64,000 bases of DNA, taken from contig JAZSJZ010000005.1 in assembly GCA_045534575.1 (NCBI GenBank), positions 124,001 to 188,000 of the forward strand. Reading direction: 5' to 3'. Below the pieces are notes generated by a model. It was not told the origin of the DNA. It searched no databases and saw nothing but the letters and a program-made list of their open reading frames with translations. A program made the position numbers and the translations under genes. Source of the DNA: UBA4636 sp045534575. Its GTDB lineage: Bacteria; Bacillota; Clostridia; Christensenellales; Borkfalkiaceae. Shown in pieces: positions 22,724 to 31,282 of the stretch; the first letter of the stretch is position 1, and the number at the start of each line of letters is the position of its first letter.

Positions 22724-23197
22724 ATGGGAAAATTGAAAATTTACGGAGACGTTGTTCCAAAATCTTTGGAAACTGCAGCCGATGCTGTTTATAGTGAATT
22801 AGGGCAGAAAATCAACCTATACGCAGACTTTTCTGTTTTAAGCGAAGAAGAAATTAGGGAGTTAAACAACCAAACTCGCTCGGTTGACGCTGTTACCGAC
22901 GTTTTATCATATCCTATGCTAGAGGGCATATTCGGCGTCGTTTTAAAAAAGAAAGATTTTCCGCTTGACTACGATAAAGATGAAAAGGCTTTGTTTTTAG
23001 GATCTATCGCAATTTGTGAAAAAAGAGCAATAGAACAGGCTGAAAGTTTTGGGCATAGCGTTGAGCGAGAAATGACTTATCTTTTCGTGCATGGGCTTTT
23101 GCATTTGTTTGGCTATGACCATATGACGGATGAAGATAAAAAACTTATGCGCGAAAAAGAAGAAAAAATTATGACTAAGTTAGGTGTTTTAAGGTGA
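22724..23197 (+). CDS. ybeY: Endoribonuclease YbeY (rRNA maturation factor)
   Basis: 157 residues. The zinc motif HGLLHLFGYDH near the C-terminus is the family's H-x3-H-x5-H signature. The upstream SVDAVTDVLSYPM matches the conserved T-DVLSFP stretch. YbeY processes the 3-prime end of 16S rRNA and takes part in ribosome quality control. It has a modest Shine-Dalgarno (AAAAGG before TTTTT ATG) and overlaps era by 4 bases (GTGA). Confidence 0.95.
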   Translation: MGKLKIYGDVVPKSLETAADAVYSELGQKINLYADFSVLSEEEIRELNNQTRSVDAVTDVLSYPMLEGIFGVVLKKKDFPLDYDKDEKALFLGSIAICEKRAIEQAESFGHSVEREMTYLFVHGLLHLFGYDHMTDEDKKLMREKEEKIMTKLGVLR

Positions 23198-24087
23198 AAA
23201 GTGGAATAATAGCAGTGGTTGGTAGAGCCAACGCTGGAAAATCAACTCTTATAAACGTTCTCGTTGGAGAAAAGGTTGCGATTGTATCGCCAAAGCCTCA
23301 AACCACAAGAGATAGAATTTTAGGGGTTTTAACAACTCAAGATTATCAAATTGTTTTCGAAGATACGCCAGGTATTTATAAAGCCGATTCGCTTTTAAAC
23401 CAAAGAATGCAAAAATCGACTGAACTTGCCGCACGCGACGTTGACGCAATTTTGTTCGTTATCGACGCGCACGATAGTTTAAAAGACGAAGACTTGCAAA
23501 ACCTCAAAAAATATGCTACGGGGCAAGTTCCCGTTATCGTTGCACTTTCTAAAACGGATATTATGCCGAAAGAAAAAATTCCTGAAACGGTTGCAAGGTT
23601 TAGCGAAATAGAAAATTTAACTAAGGTTATTTCTCTATCAGCAAGGCGCGGTAAAAACGTTAAAAAACTTTTAGAAGAGATTTTGAAAGTTTTACCAGAA
23701 GGCGAGCCAATTTTTAAAGAAGATATCGTTTCGAATAAATCTTCTCGCTTTATGATTGCCGAAATTATGCGTGAAAAGATGCTTTTAAAATACGATAAAG
23801 AAATTCCGCACGGCATAGCCATTGTTATAAACACTTTTGAAATGCAACCTAACGGCGTTTACGATATTAACCTTGATATCGTTTGTGAAAAGCAAAATCA
23901 CAAGGCGATAATCATTGGCAAGCAAGGCAAAGCGTTAAAAGAAGTAAGTTCGTTTGCCCGCATGGCAATGGAAAAATTCTTAGAGGCTAAAGTTTTTCTC
24001 ACGGTTTATGTAAAAGTTAAAAACGATTGGCGAAATAATCCGTCGCGCTTAAAAGAATACGGCTATAGCGACGAAGAATTGTATTAA
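23194..24087 (+). CDS. era: GTPase Era
   Basis: 297 residues, normal length. The GTPase domain has G1 GRANAGKST, the switch region KPQTTRDRI, G3 DTPGIYK, G4 SKTD and G5 SARRGKN. The C-terminal KH domain (about 205-290) carries IIGKQGKALKEV for binding the 3-prime end of 16S rRNA. Era acts in 30S subunit assembly. The start is GTG 23194, overlapping ybeY, with AAGG just upstream. Confidence 0.97.
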   Translation: MKSGIIAVVGRANAGKSTLINVLVGEKVAIVSPKPQTTRDRILGVLTTQDYQIVFEDTPGIYKADSLLNQRMQKSTELAARDVDAILFVIDAHDSLKDEDLQNLKKYATGQVPVIVALSKTDIMPKEKIPETVARFSEIENLTKVISLSARRGKNVKKLLEEILKVLPEGEPIFKEDIVSNKSSRFMIAEIMREKMLLKYDKEIPHGIAIVINTFEMQPNGVYDINLDIVCEKQNHKAIIIGKQGKALKEVSSFARMAMEKFLEAKVFLTVYVKVKNDWRNNPSRLKEYGYSDEELY

Positions 24088-24150
24088 AAAAATATTGTTT
24101 TAGAGATATCAAAAAGTAATAATAAAATTAGTTTTGCACAAACTATTTTT

Positions 24151-24252
24151 ATGAGAGAAGACCCAGCAAAAATCGCATGGCATATGTTTGAAAAAACAGG
24201 GCAAATAGGCTACTATTATCTGTATCAAAAATTAAAAGGCGAAGAAAAATGA
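24151..24252 (+). CDS. YqzL-like microprotein between era and recO
   Basis: 33 codons reading MREDPAKIAWHMFEKTGQIG and ending YYYLYQKLKGEEK. Small YqzL-family proteins in this exact position in Bacillota share W-x-x-F-x-x-T-G-x-I-x-x-Y-L-L/Y-x-x-L, which is matched here. The stop overlaps the recO start (ATGA), so it probably couples recO translation. No clear Shine-Dalgarno is present before the ATG. The function of YqzL is unknown. Position plus motif is the evidence. Confidence 0.75.
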   Translation: MREDPAKIAWHMFEKTGQIGYYYLYQKLKGEEK

Positions 24253-25013
24253 AGGAAAAGTTCAATGCAGTCTGCATAAGGTCAACGCAATATCGCGATA
24301 ACGACAAAATGTTATCGCTTTTTTCCTTGGAAAAGGGCGTGGTTGACTGTGTGGTTAGGGGCGTTAGAAGTCCTAAATCCAAGTTAAGATTTGCAAGTGA
24401 ACTTTTTTGTTTTGCCGAATACGTGGTTGACGAGAGAAACGGCAAAAAAACGGTGGTTGAAGCAAACGAGATTGATAGTTTTTTTAATATTCGAGCCGAC
24501 ATCGGTAAATATTATTCAGCCCTTGCTGTTTTAGAATTTATTCGCTTAACTATGCTAGAGAGTATTAAATCTTACGAAACTTTTTCGCTCTTTATAAAAA
24601 CTTTGAAGGTTATCGAAGAGGGCGAGCATCCTAAACTTGCGCTTATCTCGTTTTATCTATCTGCGCTAAAAGAACTTGGCGTTGGGATTAATCTTGGTAG
24701 GTGTGAAGGTTGTAAAAGCGCGATAGAAGGTAAAGTTTTTTTTGAGTTAGATACATCTTCCTTTTTTTGCGAAAACTGCAAAAGCGTAACTTCTTTTGAA
24801 ATGCGAATTGCAACTTTTAACTTGTTAAACGAAGTCTTTTCTCATCCTATCGAAATTTTCAAAAATAGCGATTTATCGACCTATAGCCCCACTTTTTTAG
24901 ATGAAAATAGCATATTTTTCGCTATAAAGTTCCTCGATTATTACATAGAAGAAAAACTAGATATCGTCGTAAAAACCAATCTTTCAATCTTAGAAATGTT
25001 TTCAAATTTATAA
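24249..25013 (+). CDS. recO: DNA repair protein RecO
   Basis: 254 residues. An N-terminal OB fold (FNAVCIRSTQYRDNDKML, VVRGVRSPKSKL) is followed by a helical domain and a zinc module with CEGCKS at about 157 and CENCKS about 20 residues later. RecO loads RecA on SSB-coated single strands within RecFOR recombination. It is the last gene of the yqfC-to-recO operon, overlaps the YqzL-like gene, and its stop lies inside the terminator stem. Confidence 0.95.
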   Translation: MKEKFNAVCIRSTQYRDNDKMLSLFSLEKGVVDCVVRGVRSPKSKLRFASELFCFAEYVVDERNGKKTVVEANEIDSFFNIRADIGKYYSALAVLEFIRLTMLESIKSYETFSLFIKTLKVIEEGEHPKLALISFYLSALKELGVGINLGRCEGCKSAIEGKVFFELDTSSFFCENCKSVTSFEMRIATFNLLNEVFSHPIEIFKNSDLSTYSPTFLDENSIFFAIKFLDYYIEEKLDIVVKTNLSILEMFSNL

Positions 25014-25036
25014 CCGCTTAAAGAGCGGTTTTTTCT
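25012..25036 (+). terminator. Intrinsic terminator of the yqfC-recO operon
   Basis: AACCGCT (25012-25018) pairs with AGCGGTT (25024-25030) with a 5-nt loop, followed by TTTT. The stem begins within the recO stop codon. Confidence 0.9.
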
Positions 25037-25067
25037 TTGTTTGGTGAAATGTTTATATTTGTTATAC

Positions 25068-25096
25068 TTGACAAGCGTTTAACTATATAATAAAAT
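25068..25096 (+). promoter_or_regulatory. Candidate promoter of the ribU-tsaEB operon
   Basis: TTGACA (25068-25073), a 17-nt spacer and TAAAAT (25091-25096). Only about 40 bases separate the likely start of transcription from the gene, which is too short for an FMN riboswitch. Confidence 0.55.
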
Positions 25097-25137
25097 AATA
25101 TAGTTAAATTTAAAAATTTTTAAGTTTAGGAGAACAA

Positions 25138-25743
25138 ATGCAAAGAAAATTATCCGCTGATAGAATTGCAAAAATTTCAATTTTTTCGGCTATGAGTTTT
25201 ATTCTTTATTTTATAAAAACTCCGCTTTCGTTTATGTTTCCGTCATGGCTAGAAATTCACGTTTCTGATATTCCAGCTCTTATCGGTGGTTTTTCTCTAG
25301 GTCCAATAAGCGGTATTGTTATTGTTGCGATAAAATGCTTGTTAAAATTGCCCGCTTCTTCAACAGGCATTGTTGGCGAGCTTGCCGATTTTTTAGTAGG
25401 CGCTGCGTTCGTTTTGCCAGCGTCGTTGTTCTATAAATTTCACAAAACTAAAAAAGGTGCTATGATTTCTTTAGTAATCGGTAGCGCGTGTTCAATAGTT
25501 TTTTCAGTTTTTACCAACGTTTTTATCAGTATTCCAACCTATATGGCAGTTCTTGGCGTAACCATTGACGACCTTGTTAAAATGAGCGCCGTTATTCCCA
25601 ATATTTCAGTAGATAATTTCTACTTGTATTATTCAATTTTTGCAGTAATTCCGTTCAATGCGCTTCGTTGCCTATTATCGTCAATACTAACTATGCTAAT
25701 CTATAAAAGGCTAACGGGGTTCATTAACAAAATGGGTAATTAA
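25138..25743 (+). CDS. ribU: ECF transporter S component, RibU-like (riboflavin)
   Basis: 201 residues with six predicted helices. The N-terminal helix contains AKISIFSAMSFILYF, followed by EIHVSDIPALIGGFSLGPISG and IKCLLKLPASSTGIVGELADFLVG. The DIPAL-x-GGFSLGP-x-G and STG-VGELADFL-G pattern is typical of RibU riboflavin importers. The energizing EcfAAT module is elsewhere. AGGAG lies before ATG 25138. tsaE follows after 3 bases, an unusual partner, so this may simply be a transcription unit of convenience. Confidence 0.85.
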   Translation: MQRKLSADRIAKISIFSAMSFILYFIKTPLSFMFPSWLEIHVSDIPALIGGFSLGPISGIVIVAIKCLLKLPASSTGIVGELADFLVGAAFVLPASLFYKFHKTKKGAMISLVIGSACSIVFSVFTNVFISIPTYMAVLGVTIDDLVKMSAVIPNISVDNFYLYYSIFAVIPFNALRCLLSSILTMLIYKRLTGFINKMGN

Positions 25744-25746
25744 AAT

Positions 25747-26148
25747 ATGAAAACGGTTATAACAAATAGCGAAAAAGAAACGTTTGAATTAGGCGTTGAG
25801 TTTTCCAAAACGCTAAAGAAAAACAGTGTTGTTTTATTAAAGGGTGATATGGGTGCGGGCAAAACGGCTTTTACAAAAGGCATTGCTAAAGGGCTTGGAA
25901 TTGATGAGCCTATCACCAGCCCGACTTATGCTTATATGAACGACTATGACGGCGTTTTGTATCATTACGATTGTTATAGGCTTTTAAGCGGTGAACACGC
26001 CGAGTCGCTTGGGCTTACCGATTATTTTGACGCAGGTGGAATTTGCGTTATCGAGTGGAGTGAAAATATCGCTTCCGTTCTTCCAAAAGAAGTAATAGTA
26101 GTTGAAATTAAAATTTTGAGCCAAAACAAAAGGAGCATAACGCTGTGA
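25747..26148 (+). CDS. tsaE: tRNA t6A biosynthesis ATPase TsaE
   Basis: 133 residues. Walker A is GDMGAGKT near 38-45, with TSPTYAYMNDY (the conserved SPTF-like segment), YHYDCYRL and IEWSEN. TsaE cycles ATP in the TsaBDE complex that makes threonylcarbamoyladenosine at A37 of ANN-decoding tRNAs. It overlaps tsaB by 4 bases, and tsaD is not in the window. Length is normal. Confidence 0.95.
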   Translation: MKTVITNSEKETFELGVEFSKTLKKNSVVLLKGDMGAGKTAFTKGIAKGLGIDEPITSPTYAYMNDYDGVLYHYDCYRLLSGEHAESLGLTDYFDAGGICVIEWSENIASVLPKEVIVVEIKILSQNKRSITL

Positions 26149-26753
26149 AATATCTTGCAGTTGACACGAGTGGCGAATATTTAACCATTGTTTTATCTAA
26201 CGGTCAAAAAACATCGTCGTTTTTCTCTAGCGACGATAAGGTTAAACATTCTTTAACGCTTATGCCAAACGTTGAAAAGTTAATAGATAGTCTTAATTTC
26301 AGCCTTAGTCAATGCGACTTTTTTTGTGCCGTTGTAGGGCCGGGGTCGTTCACGGGTATTAGAATAGGCGTTTCCACCATAAAGGCTTTTTGCGACGCTT
26401 TTAATAAACCTTCTCTTGCAGTAACCGCGTTTGACGTTTTGGCATATAATAACCTTGAAGGAAAAATTCTTGCTGTTATTGACGCAAAGCATAATAATTA
26501 TTACGTTTGTGGCTATGAAAACGGCAAAATAATCTTCGAGCCTAAGTTTATTAGTGAAGAAGAACTAAACGTTTTAGAAAAAGACTTTAAACTTGTTTCG
26601 TCTAGCAAAATAGAAAATCACCAAACAACTATCGTTAGCGTTGAAGAAGGGCTTAAAAACGCAGTTTTACTAAAGAAAAGCGAAACGCAAGACGCAAACA
26701 ATCTTAAACCTTTCTATTTAAGGCTTTCTCAAGCCGAAGAGGGAAGACCATAA
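26145..26753 (+). CDS. tsaB: tRNA t6A biosynthesis protein TsaB
   Basis: 202 residues. It starts GTGAAATATCTTGC and reads YLAVDTSGEYLTIVLSNG, an ASKHA-fold opening. GPGSFTGIRIGVSTIKAF near residue 64 is the TsaB signature. It is an inactive TsaD paralogue that scaffolds t6A synthesis. It overlaps tsaE upstream and shares one base with rimI (TAATG). The C-terminal half is short but within family range. Confidence 0.94.
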   Translation: MKYLAVDTSGEYLTIVLSNGQKTSSFFSSDDKVKHSLTLMPNVEKLIDSLNFSLSQCDFFCAVVGPGSFTGIRIGVSTIKAFCDAFNKPSLAVTAFDVLAYNNLEGKILAVIDAKHNNYYVCGYENGKIIFEPKFISEEELNVLEKDFKLVSSSKIENHQTTIVSVEEGLKNAVLLKKSETQDANNLKPFYLRLSQAEEGRP

Positions 26754-27184
26754 TGGAAATTTGCGTTTGGGAAAAGTGTGATAACGAGGCTATCGAAGTT
26801 ATTGAAAAGGAATGTTTTATTGCTCCGTGGTCAAGGCAAATGTTAGATAGTTGTTTCGATTTTGAAAACTTTTTCGGGCTTGTTGCAAAAGATAATGGAA
26901 AAATCGTTGGCTATATCGGCACGGCTTCAAACGATTGGGATTGTGAAATTTTAAACGTTGCCGTAACCAAAGAATACCGAAGACGTGGCATTGCAAACGC
27001 CCTTTTAACTGCCGTTATTGAAAAGATGAAGTCTTTAAATAAGGAAAACGTTTTTTTGGAAGTTAGAAGGTCAAATCTATCGGCTCAAGCGCTTTATTTT
27101 AAACTTGGGTTTATTAAGATAGGTGTTAGGGCAAAATATTATCAAAACACAGAAGATGCGTTAATTTTAGGGCTTAAGTTATAG
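26753..27184 (+). CDS. rimI: Ribosomal protein S18-alanine N-acetyltransferase RimI
   Basis: 143 residues, a GNAT fold. The acetyl-CoA loop VTKEYRRRGIANALL sits at about 69-83, with EVRRSNLSAQALYFKLGF (the conserved N-x-x-A-x-x-LY-K-GF stretch) and YY in the last strand. RimI acetylates the N-terminus of S18. The tsaE-tsaB-rimI order is the standard one. The general GNAT fold would also allow another substrate. Confidence 0.9.
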   Translation: MEICVWEKCDNEAIEVIEKECFIAPWSRQMLDSCFDFENFFGLVAKDNGKIVGYIGTASNDWDCEILNVAVTKEYRRRGIANALLTAVIEKMKSLNKENVFLEVRRSNLSAQALYFKLGFIKIGVRAKYYQNTEDALILGLKL

Positions 27185-27246
27185 TTAAAAATATTGTTGA
27201 AATTGCTGGGCTTGAAACCATAGTTTGCGGAGAGGGGAAACCTTTA

Positions 27247-27897
27247 GTGTTTCTTCACGGCTATCTTTCCTCAAAAGAGGCGTTCACTTATCAAATTGAT
27301 TATTTTTCTAAGCGTTTCAAGGTTTTTGCGCCTGATTTTTCAGGTTTTAGAAGGCTCGATTTAACTAAAGCTTATTCCGTTTTAGACTATGCTTGTGAGA
27401 TAGAACTTTTCTTAAACGAAATAGGCGAAAGGGTGGATTTAGTTGCGCACTCTTTTGGAACAAGAGTTCTATTAAAACTTCTGCCAAACGATAAAATAGA
27501 TAGAATAATAATAACGGGCGGAGCGGGGCTAAAAACCAAGCAGTCTTTTAAGACGAAATTCAAAAAGTTGGTCTATAAGTTCGTTAAACGCGTTTTTCAT
27601 AAAGAAATTAAGCGCTTCGAATCTAAAGATTTAAAAATGCTTCCGCCAATTATGAAGGAAAGTTTTAAAAAAATAGTTAACGAAACGTTTGACGAAAAAC
27701 TTAGTTTTATCGAAAATAAAACGCTTATAATTTACGGCGAAAACGATTTAGAAACGCCAAAATATTTGGCTGAAAAATTTAATAAAGGCATAAAAAACTC
27801 CCAACTAGTTTTTATAAAAGATGCTGGGCATTTTGCTTTTATTGATAAACCTCAAGAATTTAACGTTATCGTAAAGGAATTTTTAAATGATGTTTAA
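27247..27897 (+). CDS. Alpha/beta-hydrolase (start uncertain)
   Basis: 216 residues from GTG 27247. FLHGYLSSKEAF is the oxyanion HG motif, VDLVAHSFGTR contains the nucleophile elbow (G-x-S-x-G as AHSFGTR), and DAGHFAFIDKP carries the catalytic His. The acid is in IYGENDLETP. The same frame is open upstream from 27178 and encodes a typical family N-terminus (IVEIAGLETIVCGEGKP). It has no ATG, GTG or TTG, so either ATA/ATT initiates or the first strand is lost. GGAGAGGGG at 27229-27237 fits the GTG start. The gene sits between rimI and murF, overlapping murF by 11 bases. Substrate unknown. Confidence 0.8.
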   Translation: MFLHGYLSSKEAFTYQIDYFSKRFKVFAPDFSGFRRLDLTKAYSVLDYACEIELFLNEIGERVDLVAHSFGTRVLLKLLPNDKIDRIIITGGAGLKTKQSFKTKFKKLVYKFVKRVFHKEIKRFESKDLKMLPPIMKESFKKIVNETFDEKLSFIENKTLIIYGENDLETPKYLAEKFNKGIKNSQLVFIKDAGHFAFIDKPQEFNVIVKEFLNDV

Positions 27898-29575
27898 TTT
27901 TTCATCGCTTACCGCACTTGCGGAAGTTTTTCAAACTGAATATCTTTTGGCTTCAGCGGTAATTGCCATAATGAACCTTATTTTAATTCTTCCTGTAACG
28001 AGAAAGTTTATGCAAATCGTTCAACAGTCGGGCTACGTTTGCAAGGAATATTTTAGGTGGCTTTATCGACGGGAAAATATTTATTTCACACGACTCGTTA
28101 TGATAGTTATGCTTTCAGTTTTAGCATATTTTATCGTATCAATTTCACTCTCGTTCATATGGCCTCAACTTATCGTGTGGATTGCTTTTCTTTTATATGC
28201 ATTGTTTATTTATCTTTATGTGAAAGGCGATTTTAAAAGAAAAGAGAAAAGCCCGCTTGTTTTCACGGCTCGAATAATTAGGCAATATCTAACCTTTGCG
28301 CTTTTATTCTTTGCTATCACTTTCACGCTAGTTTTATTATCTAACGTTTTCGCTTTTTTTGTTAAAGACAAGGAACTTTTAATAATTTTACGGCTTATAA
28401 TCGTGTGCGTAACACCGCTTCTCGTTCCTGTTTTAGTTCCGCTCGCAACGCTTATTAATAAGCCTATGGAAAATGCGAACAATCAAAAATACGTTAAAAA
28501 GTGCAAGCAAAAACTAGCGGAAAATAAAAATCTTATAAAAATCGGCATTACGGGCAGTTACGGCAAAACGTCGGTTAAAGAAATTTTAAAAGTTATGCTT
28601 TGTGAGAAGTATTCCGTTTTATCAACGCCGGCTTCGTATAACACGCCAATGGGAATTTGCAAAACGGTAAAACACCTTAACGATAGTTACGATATTTTTA
28701 TTGCCGAAATGGGTGCGCGCCACGAAGGCGACATAAAAGAACTGTGCGACATTGTTCCGCTAGACTATGGTATTATTTCGGGCATAGTTGAACACCATAT
28801 GGAAACGTTTTTGTCGCTAAACCAAATTAAAAAGACTAAGTTTGAACTTGTTGGCGGAATAAAGAAAGCCGGTGCGGTTATTATCACTAGCGATAATGAA
28901 AACACCTTGTCTATGAAAGGAAGTTGTGGCGACGTTGAAGTGGTAACTGCGGGCATTGACTTAACTAAAAACCCTGACGTTTACGCAACAGATATTTCAG
29001 TTTCACCATCTGGCACTTCTTTCAATCTTTGCATAAACGGCGAAGTCGTTCCCGTTCACACCGTGCTTTTAGGCTCGCATAGCGTATCAAACGTATGCCT
29101 TGCAGCCGCGCTTTGCCTAAAACTTGGGTTAACGGTTGAAGAAATTTGCGCTGGCATTTCTAGAATTAGGCCGGTTAAACATAGGCTTGAAACGTTCGTA
29201 AACGATAGGGGAATAACCATTATTGACGATAGTTATAATTCCAACGTTTACGGCACAAAATCGGCTTTAGAAGTTTTTCAAGTTTTTAGCGGTAGAAAAA
29301 TTATTTTAACGCCAGGTATGGTTGAACTTGGCAGAATTGAAGATTTCGAGAACACTGAGCTTGGCAAAAGATTAGCAAAGGTCGTTGATTATGCAATTTT
29401 AATCGGCTCATTTGGGGCGTATAAAATTCGAGACGGAATGCTATCTTGTGGATTTGAATTAGATAACATTTTTATGGCTAAAGATTTAGACGAAGCATCA
29501 GCGCATCTTGCTAAAATTTCTAAGCCTGGCGACGTTGTTTTGTTTGAGAACGACCTACCTGATAAATTTTCGTAA
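27887..29575 (+). CDS. murF: Mur ligase MurF with N-terminal membrane domain
   Basis: 562 residues. About five membrane helices fill residues 12-190. A Mur ligase follows: P-loop IGITGSYGKTSVKE near 219, EMGARHEGDI, SGIVEHHMETF and DDSYNSNVYGTKSALEV near the C-terminal domain. MurF adds D-Ala-D-Ala to UDP-MurNAc-tripeptide. Membrane-fused Mur ligases of this kind occur in Clostridia, and the fusion may keep the enzyme near the lipid-linked steps. Start: AAAGGA 8 nt before ATG 27887; a second ATG follows at once. Ddl, which makes the D-Ala-D-Ala substrate, is the next gene. Confidence 0.85.
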   Translation: MMFNFSSLTALAEVFQTEYLLASAVIAIMNLILILPVTRKFMQIVQQSGYVCKEYFRWLYRRENIYFTRLVMIVMLSVLAYFIVSISLSFIWPQLIVWIAFLLYALFIYLYVKGDFKRKEKSPLVFTARIIRQYLTFALLFFAITFTLVLLSNVFAFFVKDKELLIILRLIIVCVTPLLVPVLVPLATLINKPMENANNQKYVKKCKQKLAENKNLIKIGITGSYGKTSVKEILKVMLCEKYSVLSTPASYNTPMGICKTVKHLNDSYDIFIAEMGARHEGDIKELCDIVPLDYGIISGIVEHHMETFLSLNQIKKTKFELVGGIKKAGAVIITSDNENTLSMKGSCGDVEVVTAGIDLTKNPDVYATDISVSPSGTSFNLCINGEVVPVHTVLLGSHSVSNVCLAAALCLKLGLTVEEICAGISRIRPVKHRLETFVNDRGITIIDDSYNSNVYGTKSALEVFQVFSGRKIILTPGMVELGRIEDFENTELGKRLAKVVDYAILIGSFGAYKIRDGMLSCGFELDNIFMAKDLDEASAHLAKISKPGDVVLFENDLPDKFS

Positions 29576-29582
29576 AAATTAA

Positions 29583-29601
29583 GTTAATCGACTTATAGCG
29601 G
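29583..29601 (+). repeat. Dispersed palindrome copy after murF
   Basis: GTTAATCGACTTATAGCGG lies 7 bases after the murF stop and runs into the terminator stem that follows. Confidence 0.7.
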
Positions 29602-29633
29602 CACTTATGAAGAAATTTAAGTGCCGTTTTTTG
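29599..29633 (+). terminator. Intrinsic terminator after murF
   Basis: CGGCACTTA (29599-29607) pairs with TAAGTGCCG (29618-29626), with a 10-nt loop and TTTTTT tail. Confidence 0.93.
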
Positions 29634-29671
29634 TTTAAAAAACTAAAGATAATGAAATATTATGGTGAATT

Positions 29672-30793
29672 TTGAGAAAGATTTTAATCGTTTTTGGCGG
29701 AGATTCTTTAGAGCACGATATTTCCGTTATTACAGGTGTTTTAATATCAAATTCTATCGATAAAGAAAAGTTTGAACCGATTCCTTGCTTCATTGATAAA
29801 AACGGCTTTTGGTATATCGGTAAAAACCTTTTTGACATTGGTTATTTTAAAATCTTAAACGTTAAAGATTTGCAAAGAGTAACCCTTCTTGGCGGTGAAA
29901 AGAATTTATTTTCGGTTGAAAAAAATCAAATAAAAAAATTGTTTGAAATTTTTTGCATTGTGAACTGCGTGCATGGGCGAATGGGCGAAGATGGGGTTGT
30001 TCCTGCTATGGCTCAACTTTCAAATATTCCAATCGTTTCGCCAAGTATTTTATCTTCCGCATTAACAATTGATAAAGATTTTTGCAAGAAGGTATTAAAC
30101 GCATTTGGCGTTTTAACGGTAGAGGGCCTAACCTTTAATAGTCGTAAATATTTTAAAAAACCTAATTGCTGTATGGAAGAAGTTGAAAAAACGTTAGGCT
30201 ACCCTTGCATAATTAAGCCGTGTTTTGGTGGTTCAAGCATCGGCGTTTCGGTTGCAAACGATAGAAAGGAATTATCGGCTTGCTTGTGCAAAGCGTTTTC
30301 TTTTGACGATAAAATTTTGGTAGAAAAGTTTTTAGAGGGTGCAAAAGAGGTTAACTGCGCAATTTATAAAAAAGGCGAAAATTTAATTGTTTCAAGGTGT
30401 TTAGAGCCTAGTTTTTCTAGCAAATTTTTCACCTTTAACGAAAAATATTTAAACTCTCTAAAAGATGACTTTGACGAAAAGCCAAAGAGCATTGATAGTT
30501 TGTTAGAGGAAAAAATTAAGCAAATAACTAAAAAGGTTTATGATGATTTGGAGCTTAATTGCGTTGTTAGAATAGACTATTTATGCAAAGATGGCAAGGT
30601 TTATTTAAACGAAATAAATTCAGTTCCGGGCTCGTTTGCCTTCTATGCCTTTGATGATAGAATTTCGTCGATAACGGGCTTATTGACCGACTTAATTGAA
30701 GAAGCGTTGTCAAATTTTAGGAGAAAAAATAACGTATTTAAAAGTTTTTCATCGTCGGTTCTAAACCAAAAAAATTTAAAGAGCAAAAAATAG
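29672..30793 (+). CDS. ddl: D-alanine--D-alanine ligase
   Basis: 373 residues, an ATP-grasp ligase. Motifs are VFGGDSLEHDISVITG at the N-terminus, CVHGRMGEDGVVPAMAQL, KPCFGGSSIGVSVA (the omega-loop/ATP site), VRIDYLCKDGKVYLNEINSVPG (metal ligands) and a Ser-rich tail. It condenses two D-alanines for the wall precursor that the upstream MurF uses. The start is TTG 29672; GGTGA just upstream is a weak and close ribosome-binding site. A terminator precedes the gene, so a promoter must lie between 29634 and 29671 or read-through occurs. Codons near 30670 contain a copy of the dispersed repeat. Confidence 0.92.
   Translation: MRKILIVFGGDSLEHDISVITGVLISNSIDKEKFEPIPCFIDKNGFWYIGKNLFDIGYFKILNVKDLQRVTLLGGEKNLFSVEKNQIKKLFEIFCIVNCVHGRMGEDGVVPAMAQLSNIPIVSPSILSSALTIDKDFCKKVLNAFGVLTVEGLTFNSRKYFKKPNCCMEEVEKTLGYPCIIKPCFGGSSIGVSVANDRKELSACLCKAFSFDDKILVEKFLEGAKEVNCAIYKKGENLIVSRCLEPSFSSKFFTFNEKYLNSLKDDFDEKPKSIDSLLEEKIKQITKKVYDDLELNCVVRIDYLCKDGKVYLNEINSVPGSFAFYAFDDRISSITGLLTDLIEEALSNFRRKNNVFKSFSSSVLNQKNLKSKK
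30667..30691 (+). repeat. Dispersed palindrome-like copy inside ddl
   Basis: GTCGATAACGGGCTTAT is identical over 17 bases to the copy after acpP, then diverges to TGACCGAC. It codes for SSITGLLTDL. Confidence 0.5.
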
Positions 30794-30840
30794 ATAACAT
30801 TTAACTAGACAAAGTTTTATTAAAGTGATAAAATAAAAAA

Positions 30841-31169
30841 GTGAGTTGGCTGTGCGACTGCGTGAAATAACGAGGAAAGTCCGAGCTTCACAAAGCAGGG
30901 TGACGGATAACGTCCGCCGAAGGCAACTTTAGGGAAAGTGCAACAGAAAATTACCGCCATTTTGGTAAGGTTGAAAAGGCGAGGTAAGAGCTCACCGACT
31001 GCTTGGTAACAAGCGGTGCAATGTAAACCCCACCCGAAGCAAGATAGGAGCATTTCGAATATGGTCGCTTGCCATGAAATGCTTATAAAACGTCGCTTGA
31101 GGTTGTTGGTAACAGCAATCCTAGATAGATAGTCGCACTCGACAGAACTCGGCTTATAGGCCAACTCAT
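30841..31169 (+). ncRNA. rnpB: RNase P RNA, type A
   Basis: About 329 nt. The ends pair (TGAGTTGGC at 30842-30850 with GCCAACTCA at 31160-31168) as helix P1. GAGGAAAGTCCGAGC at 30872-30886 is the universal CR-I segment, CAGGGTGACGGATAACG follows, and ACAGAA at 31142-31147 with GGCTTATAGG closes CR-V. The internal layout matches the ancestral type A fold instead of the Bacillus type B. It is the catalytic RNA that trims tRNA 5-prime leaders. P1 followed by TTTTTT serves as the terminator. Confidence 0.96.
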
Positions 31170-31282
31170 TTTTTGGTTAATTTAGGAAGGTTTTTTGCCT
31201 TCCTATTTTTAATCTTTTTAGTTTTTTGGGAAAAGTTTACACTTGATTAAAAAACTTTAATAATTAAAGTTTTCATATTATC

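Noticed and set aside
25031..25137. FMN riboswitch upstream of ribU
   Set aside because: The gap is too short and shows no RFN-type conserved segments.
31142..31162. GGCTTATAGGCC at the RNase P RNA end as another dispersed repeat copy
   Set aside because: This is the universally conserved CR-V segment of RNase P RNA, so the likeness to the repeat is coincidental.
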